DNA of 64,000 nt from NCBI GenBank assembly GCA_965248735.1, contig OZ252146.1:806001-870000 (forward strand). Reading direction: 5' to 3'. A program made the translations under genes and the position numbers. The DNA is from Aldehydirespirator sp965248735 (lineage in GTDB: Bacteria > Actinomycetota > Acidimicrobiia > Acidimicrobiales > Aldehydirespiratoraceae). Position 1 is the stretch's first letter. The number at the start of each line of letters is the position of its first letter. Shown here piece by piece: positions 34,774-42,692 of this stretch. The notes under the pieces are model-generated. The model did no database searches and was not told the DNA's origin. It worked only from the letters and a program-made list of their open reading frames with translations.

Positions 34774-35868
34774 TCACGGATCGGGCCAGATGCTGGCTCC
34801 GGTTGCCAGGCGATCGCGCAGGAGGGCGGCCAGGCGGGCCCGGTGGTGGCGGGCGTCGCCAAAGGACACCCCGTCGAGTTGGGCCCGCTTGAGGTAGAGG
34901 TGCACGTCGGCCTCCCACGTGAAGCCGATGCCGCCGTGGACTTGCAGCGCCGACTCGGCCACCCGCACCGCGGCGTCGCTGCACCAGATCTTGGCGGTGG
35001 CCGCAGCCGCGGGAGCGTCGGGGCCGCCCGCGCCCAGGGCCCAGGCCGCGTGGTAGACGGCCGAGCGCATGCCCTCGACGTCGACCAGCATGTCGGCGCA
35101 GCGGTGCTTCACCGCCTGGAAGCTGCCGATGGGCCGGCCGAACTGCTCGCGGACCTTGGCGTACTCCACGGCCAGGTTCATCACCGTCTCGGCTCCGCCC
35201 AGCATCTCCGCCGAGTGGAACACCGCGCCCCGGTCCAAATGGGCCGCGGCCTCCTCCGCGCCGCCGACGGTGACGGCAGGAGCCGCGTCGAGTTCGATCC
35301 AGGCCAGTTCGCGGGTCTGGTCCATGGCCGGCTCCGGCGAGCGGGCGATCCCGGCCAGGTCCACCGCCACCAACTCGTCGCCGACCGGGGCCGGCATGTC
35401 GTCCATCGGCGTCCTTGCGGTAGCGGTGGCCGGGGCCACCAGCACGTCGGCCCGGGCCCCGTAGATCACCGGCTCGGGCCGGCCCGACACCGAACCGTCG
35501 CCGGCCCGGTCCAGCGGGGTGCGGGCCACGCACGCGACCGCCTCGCCCGACAGCAGCCGCTCCCCCCAAGGCCCGTCGGCCAGCACCGCCAGCGCCGCCA
35601 GTTGCTGCAGCAGCGGCACCGGGGCCAGATGAGCGCCGGTCTGCTCCAGCAGCACGGCCGCCTCCACCGTCCCCAGCCCCACCCCGCCCAACGCCTCGGG
35701 CACCGCGATACCGGTCCATCCCTGCTCCACCATGGCCGCCCACAGATCGGCGTCGAACCCGCCGTCGTCGCAGGCCCGGCGCACAGCCGCCATGTCGCAG
35801 CGGTCATCGAGCAGGCCCGCGGCCGCATCCCGCAAAGCCACCTGGTCCGCCGACAAGTCGAAGTCCAC
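34774..35868 (-). CDS. Acyl-CoA dehydrogenase
   Basis: From the GTG at 35868 the protein has 364 residues, beginning VDFDLSADQVALRDAAAGLL and including EYAKVREQFGRPIGSFQAVK and ALQVHGGIGFTWEADVHLYL. These are typical of acyl-CoA dehydrogenases that oxidise acyl-CoA thioesters with FAD. The N-terminal domain around LPVPLLQQ is shorter than average. The upstream frame to 35952 lacks family similarity. Two fragments of this gene's 3' end lie just downstream. Confidence 0.85.
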   Translation of the reverse strand: MDFDLSADQVALRDAAAGLLDDRCDMAAVRRACDDGGFDADLWAAMVEQGWTGIAVPEALGGVGLGTVEAAVLLEQTGAHLAPVPLLQQLAALAVLADGPWGERLLSGEAVACVARTPLDRAGDGSVSGRPEPVIYGARADVLVAPATATARTPMDDMPAPVGDELVAVDLAGIARSPEPAMDQTRELAWIELDAAPAVTVGGAEEAAAHLDRGAVFHSAEMLGGAETVMNLAVEYAKVREQFGRPIGSFQAVKHRCADMLVDVEGMRSAVYHAAWALGAGGPDAPAAAATAKIWCSDAAVRVAESALQVHGGIGFTWEADVHLYLKRAQLDGVSFGDARHHRARLAALLRDRLATGASIWPDP

Positions 35869-36008
35869 CGCACCGCATCGTACGCGCCCGCCGGTTGTCG
35901 AAGACCGTCGACCCCGTGGCCCGCCGTCCCACGGCGACAAGACCCAGCGCAACTCGCGGAACTCAGACCGGAACCCCCTGGGGCCACGCGGATGGGTGTC
36001 ACTCCGTC

Positions 36009-36063
36009 GGTGCAGCGTCGCATTTCCCGCTCTTGTTCGCTGCGCTCACGGGCCGCTCGGGCC
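36009..36063. repeat. Intergenic repeat also found at 57014
   Basis: About 55 bp (GGTGCAG, then TTTCCCGCTCTTGTTCGCTG and CACGGGCCGCTCGGGCC) are repeated at 57014-57069 with only about three differences. It directly precedes the 51-bp palindromic element here. Confidence 0.8.
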
Positions 36064-36070
36064 CACTCGA

Positions 36071-36121
36071 CCGAAATCAGTAGAGAAACCCGTCACATAT
36101 GAGCAATACCCGTGCAGATTT
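36071..36121. repeat. 51-bp palindromic intergenic element (copy 1)
   Basis: The element runs from CCGAAATCAGTAGAG to CGTGCAGATTT with core GTCACATATGAGC. Arms AAATCAGTA and TGCAGATTT are inverted with mismatches. It differs from the copies at 45053 and 46086 at four positions and lies between the dehydrogenase start and parD. Confidence 0.8.
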
Positions 36122-36239
36122 GAGGCGAGCTTGACATAGGGCTACTCACGGGCCGATCGGGCCACGGCCTCGCTCGGCGTCTTGCCGCATCCTTGTTGTC
36201 TGTGGCCTTTCCGCTCGGCCTCTTGGCAATCTTTGTCAT

Positions 36240-36252
36240 CACCGATACGGTG
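36240..36252. promoter_or_regulatory. Operator-like palindrome in front of parD
   Basis: CACCG-ATA-CGGTG is a perfect 5-bp-arm palindrome ending six bases before the parD ATG. RHH antitoxins of this family usually repress their own promoters at such sites. Confidence 0.45.
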
Positions 36253-36257
36253 CCATC

Positions 36258-36494
36258 ATGTCGACCATGAACGTCTCGCTGCCGGACAAGCTCAAGGCCT
36301 TCGCCGAGGGGCAGGTGGATGGCGGCCAGTACGGATCAACAAGCGAGTATGTGCGCGAACTCATCCGCCGCGACCAGGATCGGGCCTTGCTGCGCGGCCT
36401 GTTGCTCGATGGTGCTAGCTCCCCGATAGCTGGGTCCGCCGATCCGGCCTATTTTGCTCAGCTGCGGAGCCAGGCCCAGCCCGAAGCCCCATAG
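36258..36494 (+). CDS. parD: ParD-type RHH antitoxin
   Basis: The 78-residue protein begins MSTMNVSLPDKLKAFAEGQV, then GSTSEYVRELIRRDQD, the ribbon-helix-helix start of ParD antitoxins. The C-terminal tail would wrap the toxin. A ParE-like gene follows 12 bp downstream on the same strand. It would neutralise that toxin and repress the operon. Confidence 0.85.
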   Translation: MSTMNVSLPDKLKAFAEGQVDGGQYGSTSEYVRELIRRDQDRALLRGLLLDGASSPIAGSADPAYFAQLRSQAQPEAP

Positions 36495-36506
36495 CCCCGC
36501 TTCACG

Positions 36507-36827
36507 GTGGCCAAGCCGGTCGAGCTCCGACAACTCGCAGCCGACGACATCGACGCCGCCCTCAGCTACTACCGGCGAGAGGCTGGAGAGTCGTTGGCGA
36601 CCCGTTTCGTCGATGCCCTCGAAGCGGAACTCAGCCACCTCAGCCGGCACCCCCTCATCGGCTCATTGCGCTACTCCTACGAACTGAACATCCCCGCGCT
36701 GCGAAGCTGGCCGCTTGCGGCCTTTCCCTACATCGTCTTCTACATCGACCGCGCCGAATTCGTGGATGTCTGGCGAGTCCTCCACGCCCGCCGCGACATC
36801 CCAGCATGGCTGGCGCCGCCCGACTGA
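36507..36827 (+). CDS. parE: ParE-type toxin
   Basis: The 106-residue protein has the RelE/ParE fold pattern: VELRQLAADDIDAALSYYRR, RFVDALEAELSHLSRHP, and FPYIVFYIDRAEFVDVWRVL followed by HARRDI. ParE toxins poison DNA gyrase. The start is GTG at 36507, 12 bp after parD. The gene is full length. Confidence 0.85.
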   Translation: MAKPVELRQLAADDIDAALSYYRREAGESLATRFVDALEAELSHLSRHPLIGSLRYSYELNIPALRSWPLAAFPYIVFYIDRAEFVDVWRVLHARRDIPAWLAPPD

Positions 36828-36899
36828 GACGGCTGGCCCGATTCAGCGACACCGCAGACCCGGCGGCGTAGTAGACCCGATGATGAGGAGATCCACTGC

Positions 36900-37164
36900 A
36901 ACCATGGCAGCGACGTGTGGTGCAAGTGGACGTCGCCACGGCCTGGATACTTCCGCTTGACCGCGGCCGGTGGACGGTACCTGAGAACGTTTGGGGGCAG
37001 CAGGAGATGGCTGCAGCCTCACGCGATCCAGAGCCGCGCGAACTTCCTGCAGAACTCCGTCAGCCGTGGTGACTGGAGGCACCGGAGTCAACTACACCGA
37101 GAGCGAACCGATAGGGATCCTGGTCCACGAGATGCGAGTCAACACGGTCACGCCAACTGTCTGA
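36900..37164 (+). pseudogene. Degraded C-terminal relative of the cysteine-rich secreted protein
   Basis: Near 36913 the frame VWCKWTSPRPGYFRLTAAGG parallels WCRWTPARSGYYRLKVAGGW of the protein at 29513-31819. After a frameshift, VNYTESEPIGILVHEMRVNT and VTP stop at 37164 parallel its terminal KYTETQEFGVQVHEVRV. About 300 bp between these parts are missing. It is a remnant of a paralogue. Confidence 0.75.
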
Positions 37165-37442
37165 GCCCGGCGCTAGCTAGGCGATCACCAGTCACCCAAG
37201 CAGCCGACTACCTCAGGTCCTCGCCGATGTAGTGGGCAGGCCCATCACAGCAGCGGGAACCGGCAACCCCGGGCGAACCCTTAGCGAACCTCGGTGGGTG
37301 GGCTAGCGCTCGGGCGTAGAGGGCCCCTTTGGGGGTTGACACGGGCGCAGCCATTCCATCCACACGCGAGCTTCGACGGGCGGCTCGCCGCGGCGCAGGA
37401 CTATCTTCGCCTTCTGGTACTTGGTCGAATCATCGCGATCGG

Positions 37443-37676
37443 TCACTGGTCCTCCTCAGTGATGACAACATCCGGCATGGTCCTGGCGTAGTCGTCTAGA
37501 TTCGCAGTCAAGGCGTCGATGAGCTGCTTCATAAAGAGCGGCGACATGTTCACCCGCTGCACCAGAATGCCTTCGATAGGATTCTGAGTCAAGTAGTCCA
37601 ACCGTACAAGATCGAGTGTGAACTCATGGGGCGAGTGGCTGACCGTCGCAAAGTTCGCCCAGATACCACCCCGCAT
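37443..37676 (-). CDS. DUF3467 family protein
   Basis: The 77-residue protein has FATVSHSPHEFTLDLVRLDY and RVNMSPLFMKQLIDALTANL, the pattern of DUF3467 proteins, whose function is unknown. It ends with acidic EEDQ. Its start lies only 23 bp from the start of a divergent small gene, so one of those starts may be further downstream. Confidence 0.7.
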   Translation of the reverse strand: MRGGIWANFATVSHSPHEFTLDLVRLDYLTQNPIEGILVQRVNMSPLFMKQLIDALTANLDDYARTMPDVVITEEDQ

Positions 37677-37699
37677 CTCGGGACGGCCTTTCGATCCGG

Positions 37700-37960
37700 A
37701 TGTCTGGAGACTCGGAGTCCGTCATGAATGATACTGTAGAAGATGATATGAAACTTTCCAACAAGCCATCTATAGAACCCGTTGGCAATCCGCTCGCCGA
37801 AGAGCCCGACGGAACGCTGGTCCTCACTCCGGCAGTGGTGATGACCGCGCACGAGGCGGCTCTGCTGCGCAATCCGGAACTCGTGGCGCAGATCGAGGCC
37901 GACAGGGCGGACCCGTCCCAAGCAATCCCCTCTAAGGCGCGCCGTCCTCGCCGCGGCTAG
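37700..37960 (+). CDS. Small protein of unknown function, divergent from DUF3467
   Basis: The frame gives 86 residues, acidic at first (SVMNDTVEDD) with a basic end (KARRPRRG). In-frame ATGs at 37724 and 37748 are alternative starts and would leave more room for a promoter. GC content of the 5' part is low. No family is recognised; the head-to-head arrangement suggests joint regulation with the DUF3467 gene. Confidence 0.45.
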   Translation: MSGDSESVMNDTVEDDMKLSNKPSIEPVGNPLAEEPDGTLVLTPAVVMTAHEAALLRNPELVAQIEADRADPSQAIPSKARRPRRG

Positions 37961-38022
37961 GCGCTCACATCGAGGACCGTCGCCGGGCCGCTCGCATATT
38001 CAGGCGTGGTAGACCCGGTGGC

Positions 38023-39207
38023 GTGGATCTGACTCCCACCGCCGAGCAGCGGGCGTTCCGGGCCGAGTGCCGGGCGTGGCTCAAGGACAACCTGCCCTGG
38101 GACTACGGCACCGGCCTGCCGCCGCTGTTCGACGACCTCGCCGAGGAGGTGGACTTCGGCCGCCGCTGGCAGCGGCGCCTGGCCGAGGCCGGCTATGTGG
38201 GCGTCACCTGGCCCGTCACCTACGGGGGGCGGGGCGCCGACCCCGTCTTCAACTTCATCGTGCAGGAGGAGCTGGCCCGGGCCCGGGCCCCCGAGCTGGT
38301 GGGCCGCATCGGCGTCAACCTCGTCGGGCCGTGCCTGCTGGCCCACGGCACCGACGCCCAAAAGCAGCGCTGGCTGGCGGGCATCCTCAGCGCCGAGCGG
38401 CTCATCTGCCAGCTGTTCAGCGAGCCCGACGCAGGCAGCGACCTGGCCTCGCTTCGCACCCGGGCCGAGCCCGCCGGCGGCGGCTGGCTGCTGCACGGGC
38501 GCAAGGTGTGGACGTCCTACGCCCAGTTCGCCGACTGGGGCCTGTGTCTGGCCCGCACCGACGGTGACGCCGGAAAGCGGGCAGGCATCACCGCGCTCAT
38601 GGTGGACATGCGCGCCCCCGGGGTGGAGGTGCGGCCGCTGCGCCAGATCACCGAAGAGTCCGACTTCAACGAGGTCGTGTTCGACGACGCCTTCGTGTCC
38701 AACGACCAGGTGATCGGGCCGGTCAACGGCGGCTGGGGCGTGGCCGGGTCGGTCCTGGCCGGCGAGCGGGGCACCAACCCCCGCCAGCTGGTCATCCACT
38801 CGCAGCTGCTGGAGGAACTGGTGCGCCTAGCAGCCGAGCGTGGACTGGCCGACGACCCCCGCACCGCCCAGGACCTGGCCCAAGCCTTCGTGGAGGTGCG
38901 CCTCTTCCAGCTGCAGAACTGGCGTGCGCTGTCCAAGCACGCCCACGGCCGCCCACCCGGGGCTGAGACCGCCACCGCCAAGCTCTACTGGAGCGAGATG
39001 AGCCAGCGGCTGCACGCCGCGGCCATGCAGGTGCTCGGCGACGCGGCCCCGCTGTGGCGAGGCGCAGACGACAATCCCGCCGGGGGCCGCTGGCAGCGAT
39101 CCTGGCTCTACTACCGGGCCGCCTCGATCTTCGCCGGCACCAACGAGATCCAGCGCAACCTCATCGGCGAGCGGACCCTGGGCCTACCCCGAGACCCCCG
39201 CCGCTGA
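38023..39207 (+). CDS. Acyl-CoA dehydrogenase
   Basis: The 394-residue protein starts at GTG with VDLTPTAEQRAFRAECRAWL. It contains YGGRGADPVFNFIVQEELAR, LICQLFSEPDAGSDLASLRT and the C-terminal IFAGTNEIQRNLIGERTLGL typical of FAD-linked acyl-CoA dehydrogenases. It would oxidise an acyl-CoA in the cytoplasm. Its last 24 bases overlap the convergent gene behind it. Confidence 0.9.
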   Translation: MDLTPTAEQRAFRAECRAWLKDNLPWDYGTGLPPLFDDLAEEVDFGRRWQRRLAEAGYVGVTWPVTYGGRGADPVFNFIVQEELARARAPELVGRIGVNLVGPCLLAHGTDAQKQRWLAGILSAERLICQLFSEPDAGSDLASLRTRAEPAGGGWLLHGRKVWTSYAQFADWGLCLARTDGDAGKRAGITALMVDMRAPGVEVRPLRQITEESDFNEVVFDDAFVSNDQVIGPVNGGWGVAGSVLAGERGTNPRQLVIHSQLLEELVRLAAERGLADDPRTAQDLAQAFVEVRLFQLQNWRALSKHAHGRPPGAETATAKLYWSEMSQRLHAAAMQVLGDAAPLWRGADDNPAGGRWQRSWLYYRAASIFAGTNEIQRNLIGERTLGLPRDPRR

Positions 39208-40113
39208 CCCCGCTTCCACCGGGGCCGCCTCAGCTATTCCCGCTGCCCGATCCGCGCCCAGCCTCACCGCGCTAGCCGCCGCCAACTCCGCAGCCGCGGC
39301 CAACTCCGCAGCCGCCGCCAGATCGGAAGGCCGTGCCGACGGCCCCGACGCGACGGCCACCGCCAGCTTTGCAGCCGCAACCAGCTTTGCAGCCGCACCC
39401 ACGTTCGCAGACCCCACCTCCACCGGGGCCGCCTCAGCCGCGGCCAGCTTCACAGCCGCGGCCAGCTCCTCGGGCGTGGCAGCCGCGGCCAACTCCGCGT
39501 ACACGGCTTCCGTCTCGGACACAGCCGACGCCAAGAACGCCACCCACTCTGTGGAGGCCGCCTCAGCCACAGACGCCGCCAGCGCCACGTTCCCGGCCCA
39601 CTCCGCCGCCGAGACCAGTGCCCCGGAGTGGGCACCGACGAATCGACTCTGGGCGTCTGCGACCGAAGTGCCGAGAGCTTCGGCGATGCTCGCCCAGGAT
39701 GCGCCCCTCCCGAGCGCGAGCACCACATGCTCGGCGATCTGGGTGTCTTCGGCGCCGACATACCAGGAGACACACTCCACAAAGGACTCCCACACCGGCC
39801 CCGGCTTGTCGGGCGACGGCTCGAAGGCCTCGCACCAGTCCGCGAGCTCGTCGTCGCTGCCGTCCTCGAGGATCTCTTGCAGGGTGCGCATTCTCGCTGT
39901 CACGTCAAGTGCTTGGCTCGCGCTGGCGATCCTAGCCCGCCCCGGTCGGGTCCTGATCGCCAGCTCTAGGAGACGCCCGCTGTGGTCGGCGCCGACAACC
40001 ATGAAGATCCCGTCGTCCTCATACCGCTGCCGCGTCCTGTTGCGATAGGCATGCCAGATGTCTTCCTCGGCGATGCCGTGCCGCAGAGCGCTGCGAGCGA
40101 TGTACGGGTTCAT
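39184..40113 (-). CDS. Possible toxin-like domain fused to an Ala-rich tail
   Basis: The 309-residue protein begins MNPYIARSALRHGIAEEDIW and then HAYRNRTRQRYEDDGIFMVV and GADHSGRLLELAI, which resembles small BrnT/DUF4258-type toxin proteins. Residues 70-160 look like a separate helical or HTH domain (WASIAEALGTSVADAQSRFV). The rest is an Ala-rich low-complexity tail (AAAELAAAAELAAAS) running into the dehydrogenase gene on the other strand. I infer a toxin/antitoxin-like fusion with a read-through tail; confidence in function is low. Confidence 0.5.
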   Translation of the reverse strand: MNPYIARSALRHGIAEEDIWHAYRNRTRQRYEDDGIFMVVGADHSGRLLELAIRTRPGRARIASASQALDVTARMRTLQEILEDGSDDELADWCEAFEPSPDKPGPVWESFVECVSWYVGAEDTQIAEHVVLALGRGASWASIAEALGTSVADAQSRFVGAHSGALVSAAEWAGNVALAASVAEAASTEWVAFLASAVSETEAVYAELAAAATPEELAAAVKLAAAEAAPVEVGSANVGAAAKLVAAAKLAVAVASGPSARPSDLAAAAELAAAAELAAASAVRLGADRAAGIAEAAPVEAGSAAGVSG

Positions 40114-40223
40114 GCTCCGAACATAATGGATATTCCCTAAAAGATATCATAACAAGCTGAATATATTTTAGAATGATCACAATTGCAAATTCGCCAGGAT
40201 TCGGCAGGGCGTAGACTGCGGCC

Positions 40224-41102
40224 ATGGCTGAGACTTTGCGTGGGCTTGAACCGGAGTTCGCGACGATCGTCTACGAGGTCGACGGTCCAGTGGCCACCAT
40301 CACCATGAACCGGCCGCAGGTGGCCAACGCCCAGGACACCCAGATGATCGACGAGCTCGACGCCGCGTTCGACCTCGCCGACGCCGACGACGACGTGCGG
40401 GTGGTGGTCCTGGCCGCCAACGGCAAGCACTTCTCGGCCGGGCACGACCTCAAGGCGCTCGTCGGCGACGTGGAGCCCGACAGATGGCGGATGATGCGCG
40501 ACACGCCCGAGGGCAAGTGGCATCACGAGAAGGTGATGTACTTCGATCGCTGCCTGCGCATCCGCGACTTCCGCAAGCCCACCATCGCCGCGGTGCAGGG
40601 CAAGTGCGTGGCCGCCGGCGTGATGCTGGCCTGCATGGCCGACATCATCGTGGCCAGCGACGACGCCGCCTTCCAGAACCCGGTGCTGCGCATGACCGGC
40701 GCGGCGGTGGAGATCCTGGTGGAGCCGTGGGAGATGCCGGCCCGCAAGGCCAAGGAGTTCCTGCTGGCGGCCGAGACCATCAGCGCGGCCGAGGCCGAGA
40801 GGCTCGGGATGGTCAACCGGGTGGTCCCCCGAGAAGAACTGGCTTCGGCCGTGCGCGATCTGGCCCACAAGATCGCGCTCGTGCCGCCGGCTACCGCCCA
40901 GACGGTGAAGCGCTCGATCAACAAGACCCTCGACCTGCAGGGCCAGCGCGACGCCTGGGACTACCACTTCCAGGCCCACCACTGGATGCACAACACCGCC
41001 ACCGCCCTGGGCGCGCTGGAGCGGCGCATGCAGAAAGGCTCGATGAAGGAGGTCTTCGCCGAGCACCGCGACCCCTCGCCGTCTCCAGACCGCCCACAGT
41101 GA
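40224..41102 (+). CDS. Enoyl-CoA hydratase/isomerase family protein
   Basis: The 292-residue crotonase-fold protein has VATITMNRPQVANAQDTQMI, oxyanion-hole segments HFSAGHDLKAL and VQGKCVAAGVMLACMADIIV, and AERLGMVNRVVP. It would hydrate or isomerise an enoyl-CoA. ATG at 40224 follows an AT-rich upstream region (40120-40195). A palindromic element copy begins 11 bp after its stop. The CoA-transferase behind it may act in the same pathway. Confidence 0.85.
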   Translation: MAETLRGLEPEFATIVYEVDGPVATITMNRPQVANAQDTQMIDELDAAFDLADADDDVRVVVLAANGKHFSAGHDLKALVGDVEPDRWRMMRDTPEGKWHHEKVMYFDRCLRIRDFRKPTIAAVQGKCVAAGVMLACMADIIVASDDAAFQNPVLRMTGAAVEILVEPWEMPARKAKEFLLAAETISAAEAERLGMVNRVVPREELASAVRDLAHKIALVPPATAQTVKRSINKTLDLQGQRDAWDYHFQAHHWMHNTATALGALERRMQKGSMKEVFAEHRDPSPSPDRPQ

Positions 41103-41112
41103 AGCCTCCGCT

Positions 41113-41163
41113 CCGAAATCTGTAGTGAAAGTCTTCGTATATCGACAAAACCCGCACAGATTT
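41113..41163. repeat. 51-bp palindromic intergenic element (copy 2, diverged)
   Basis: The copy starts CCGAAATCTGTAGTG and ends CGCACAGATTT with a changed core (CTTCGTATATCGACAAAAC). Its arms AAATCTGT and ACAGATTT pair perfectly although the core has drifted, which suggests selection on the pairing. Confidence 0.75.
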
Positions 41164-41236
41164 GGTGCAGGGCCGGGATAGACACACGCATGAGCCCGCC
41201 GACGGCCGGGATTGGGCCGCATATGAGTCTAGGAAA

Positions 41237-42439
41237 ATGAGACAGCCGCTGGCTGGGATCAGGGTGCTGGACCTGGGCACCCGGATAGCGGCGCCGTTCT
41301 GTGCCGGGATCCTGGGCGAGCAGGGCGCCGAGGTCATCAAGATCGAGGACCCCGGCCGGGGCGACATGCTGCGAGAGCTCGGGCCGTACGCGGCCGGCCC
41401 GGACGGCGAGCCCTACTCGCTGTACTGGTCGGTGGAGGGCCGGGGCCGCAAGTCGGTCACCATCGACCTGCGCCGCCCGGCCGGCCAGGAGCTGTTCCGG
41501 CGCCTGGCCGCGGCGTCAGACGTGGTGTGCGAGAACTTCCGCCCCGGCACCCTCGAGCGCTGGAACATCGACCCGACCCGGCTCGATCCCCGCCTGGTCA
41601 CGGCCCGCATCAGCGTCTTCGGCCAGGACGGCCCCAAGTCTCTGCGCCCCGGACTCGACCGCAACGGAGCGGCCTACGGCGGGCTGATGCACCTCACCGG
41701 CGAGCCCGACCGTCCCCCGGTGCGGCCCGGCGTGACCGTCACCGACTACCTCACCGGCGTGTTCGCGGCCCAGGCCGTGACCGCCCTGCTGTATGAGCGC
41801 GACGCCCGCGGAACCGGCACCGGCGGAGTGATCGACGCCTACCTGTACGGCTCGGCGCTGCGCATCCTGGAATGGACCATCGCGGCCTACGACAAGCTGG
41901 GTACCGTCCGCAACCGCTCCGGCAACCGCCTGGAGCATTCGGCCCCGCTCGACAACTATCTGAGCCGCGACGGCCGCTACGTGTGCATCGTGGCCGCGGG
42001 CCAGACCAACTTCGAGCGCCTGTGCCAGGCCATGGAACGGCCCGAGCTGGCCGACGACGAGCGCTACGCCACCGCCGAGGCCCGGGGCCGCAACAACGCC
42101 GAGATCAACGGCGTGGTGGCCGACTGGGCGGCCGGGCTCGACGTCGCCGAGATCGAGGAGCGCTGCGTGGCCTGCGACGTGCCCGTGGGCACGGTCTACG
42201 ACGCGGCCGACCTGGCTGCCGACGACCACGTCGCCGCCCGGGGCGACATCTGCACCGTCGACGACCCGGTGATCGGCCCGGTGCGCCAGCAGACCCCGTT
42301 CCCCCGCTTCGAGGCCGACCCGCCCCCGGTTCCCGCCGGCGCCCCCCGCCTGGGCGAGCACACCGACCAGGTGCTTGGCAGCCTGCTGGGCCTGTCCGCG
42401 GCCGAGATTGACGCACTCCGACACGACAACGTGATCTGA
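41237..42439 (+). CDS. CaiB/BaiF family CoA-transferase
   Basis: The 400-residue protein begins MRQPLAGIRVLDLGTRIAAP and follows the class III CoA-transferase pattern (GAEVIKIEDPGRGD, SVTIDLRRPAGQELFRRLAA, VVCENFRPGTLERW). Asp170, in RPGVTVTDYLTG, matches the catalytic Asp that carries the CoA intermediate. It would move CoA between carboxylic acids. ATG at 41237 has GGAAA upstream. Confidence 0.9.
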   Translation: MRQPLAGIRVLDLGTRIAAPFCAGILGEQGAEVIKIEDPGRGDMLRELGPYAAGPDGEPYSLYWSVEGRGRKSVTIDLRRPAGQELFRRLAAASDVVCENFRPGTLERWNIDPTRLDPRLVTARISVFGQDGPKSLRPGLDRNGAAYGGLMHLTGEPDRPPVRPGVTVTDYLTGVFAAQAVTALLYERDARGTGTGGVIDAYLYGSALRILEWTIAAYDKLGTVRNRSGNRLEHSAPLDNYLSRDGRYVCIVAAGQTNFERLCQAMERPELADDERYATAEARGRNNAEINGVVADWAAGLDVAEIEERCVACDVPVGTVYDAADLAADDHVAARGDICTVDDPVIGPVRQQTPFPRFEADPPPVPAGAPRLGEHTDQVLGSLLGLSAAEIDALRHDNVI

Positions 42440-42453
42440 CCAGAATCGGGTCG

Positions 42454-42660
42454 TTAGGAGCCCTGCCCCCATCCGAGCGAATTGCCCCAATGGGCGAGGC
42501 GCTTCAGCATCGACCGGTAGTTGCGCTCCTCCAACTCGTCCTGCGAATCCGGTTCGGACAACGCGCAGGATCGATGGAAGATGCCTAGGTCTGTCGACAG
42601 CGAGTTGCCGTTGACAGGCAGGCCGCAGCCATCGCACCTCCGACTGGTGATCTTGGCCAT
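42454..42660 (-). CDS. Small Cys-containing protein of unknown function
   Basis: From the ATG at 42660 the protein has 68 residues. CDGCGLPVNGNS and HRSC give three Cys and a His, possibly a small zinc-binding knuckle. It lies in the convergent gap between the CoA-transferase and thiolase and is only 32 bp beyond the thiolase stop on the same strand. Confidence 0.5.
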   Translation of the reverse strand: MAKITSRRCDGCGLPVNGNSLSTDLGIFHRSCALSEPDSQDELEERNYRSMLKRLAHWGNSLGWGQGS

Positions 42661-42692
42661 GCCCGCAGCGTAACGGGCCAGCCGGACCAGGG

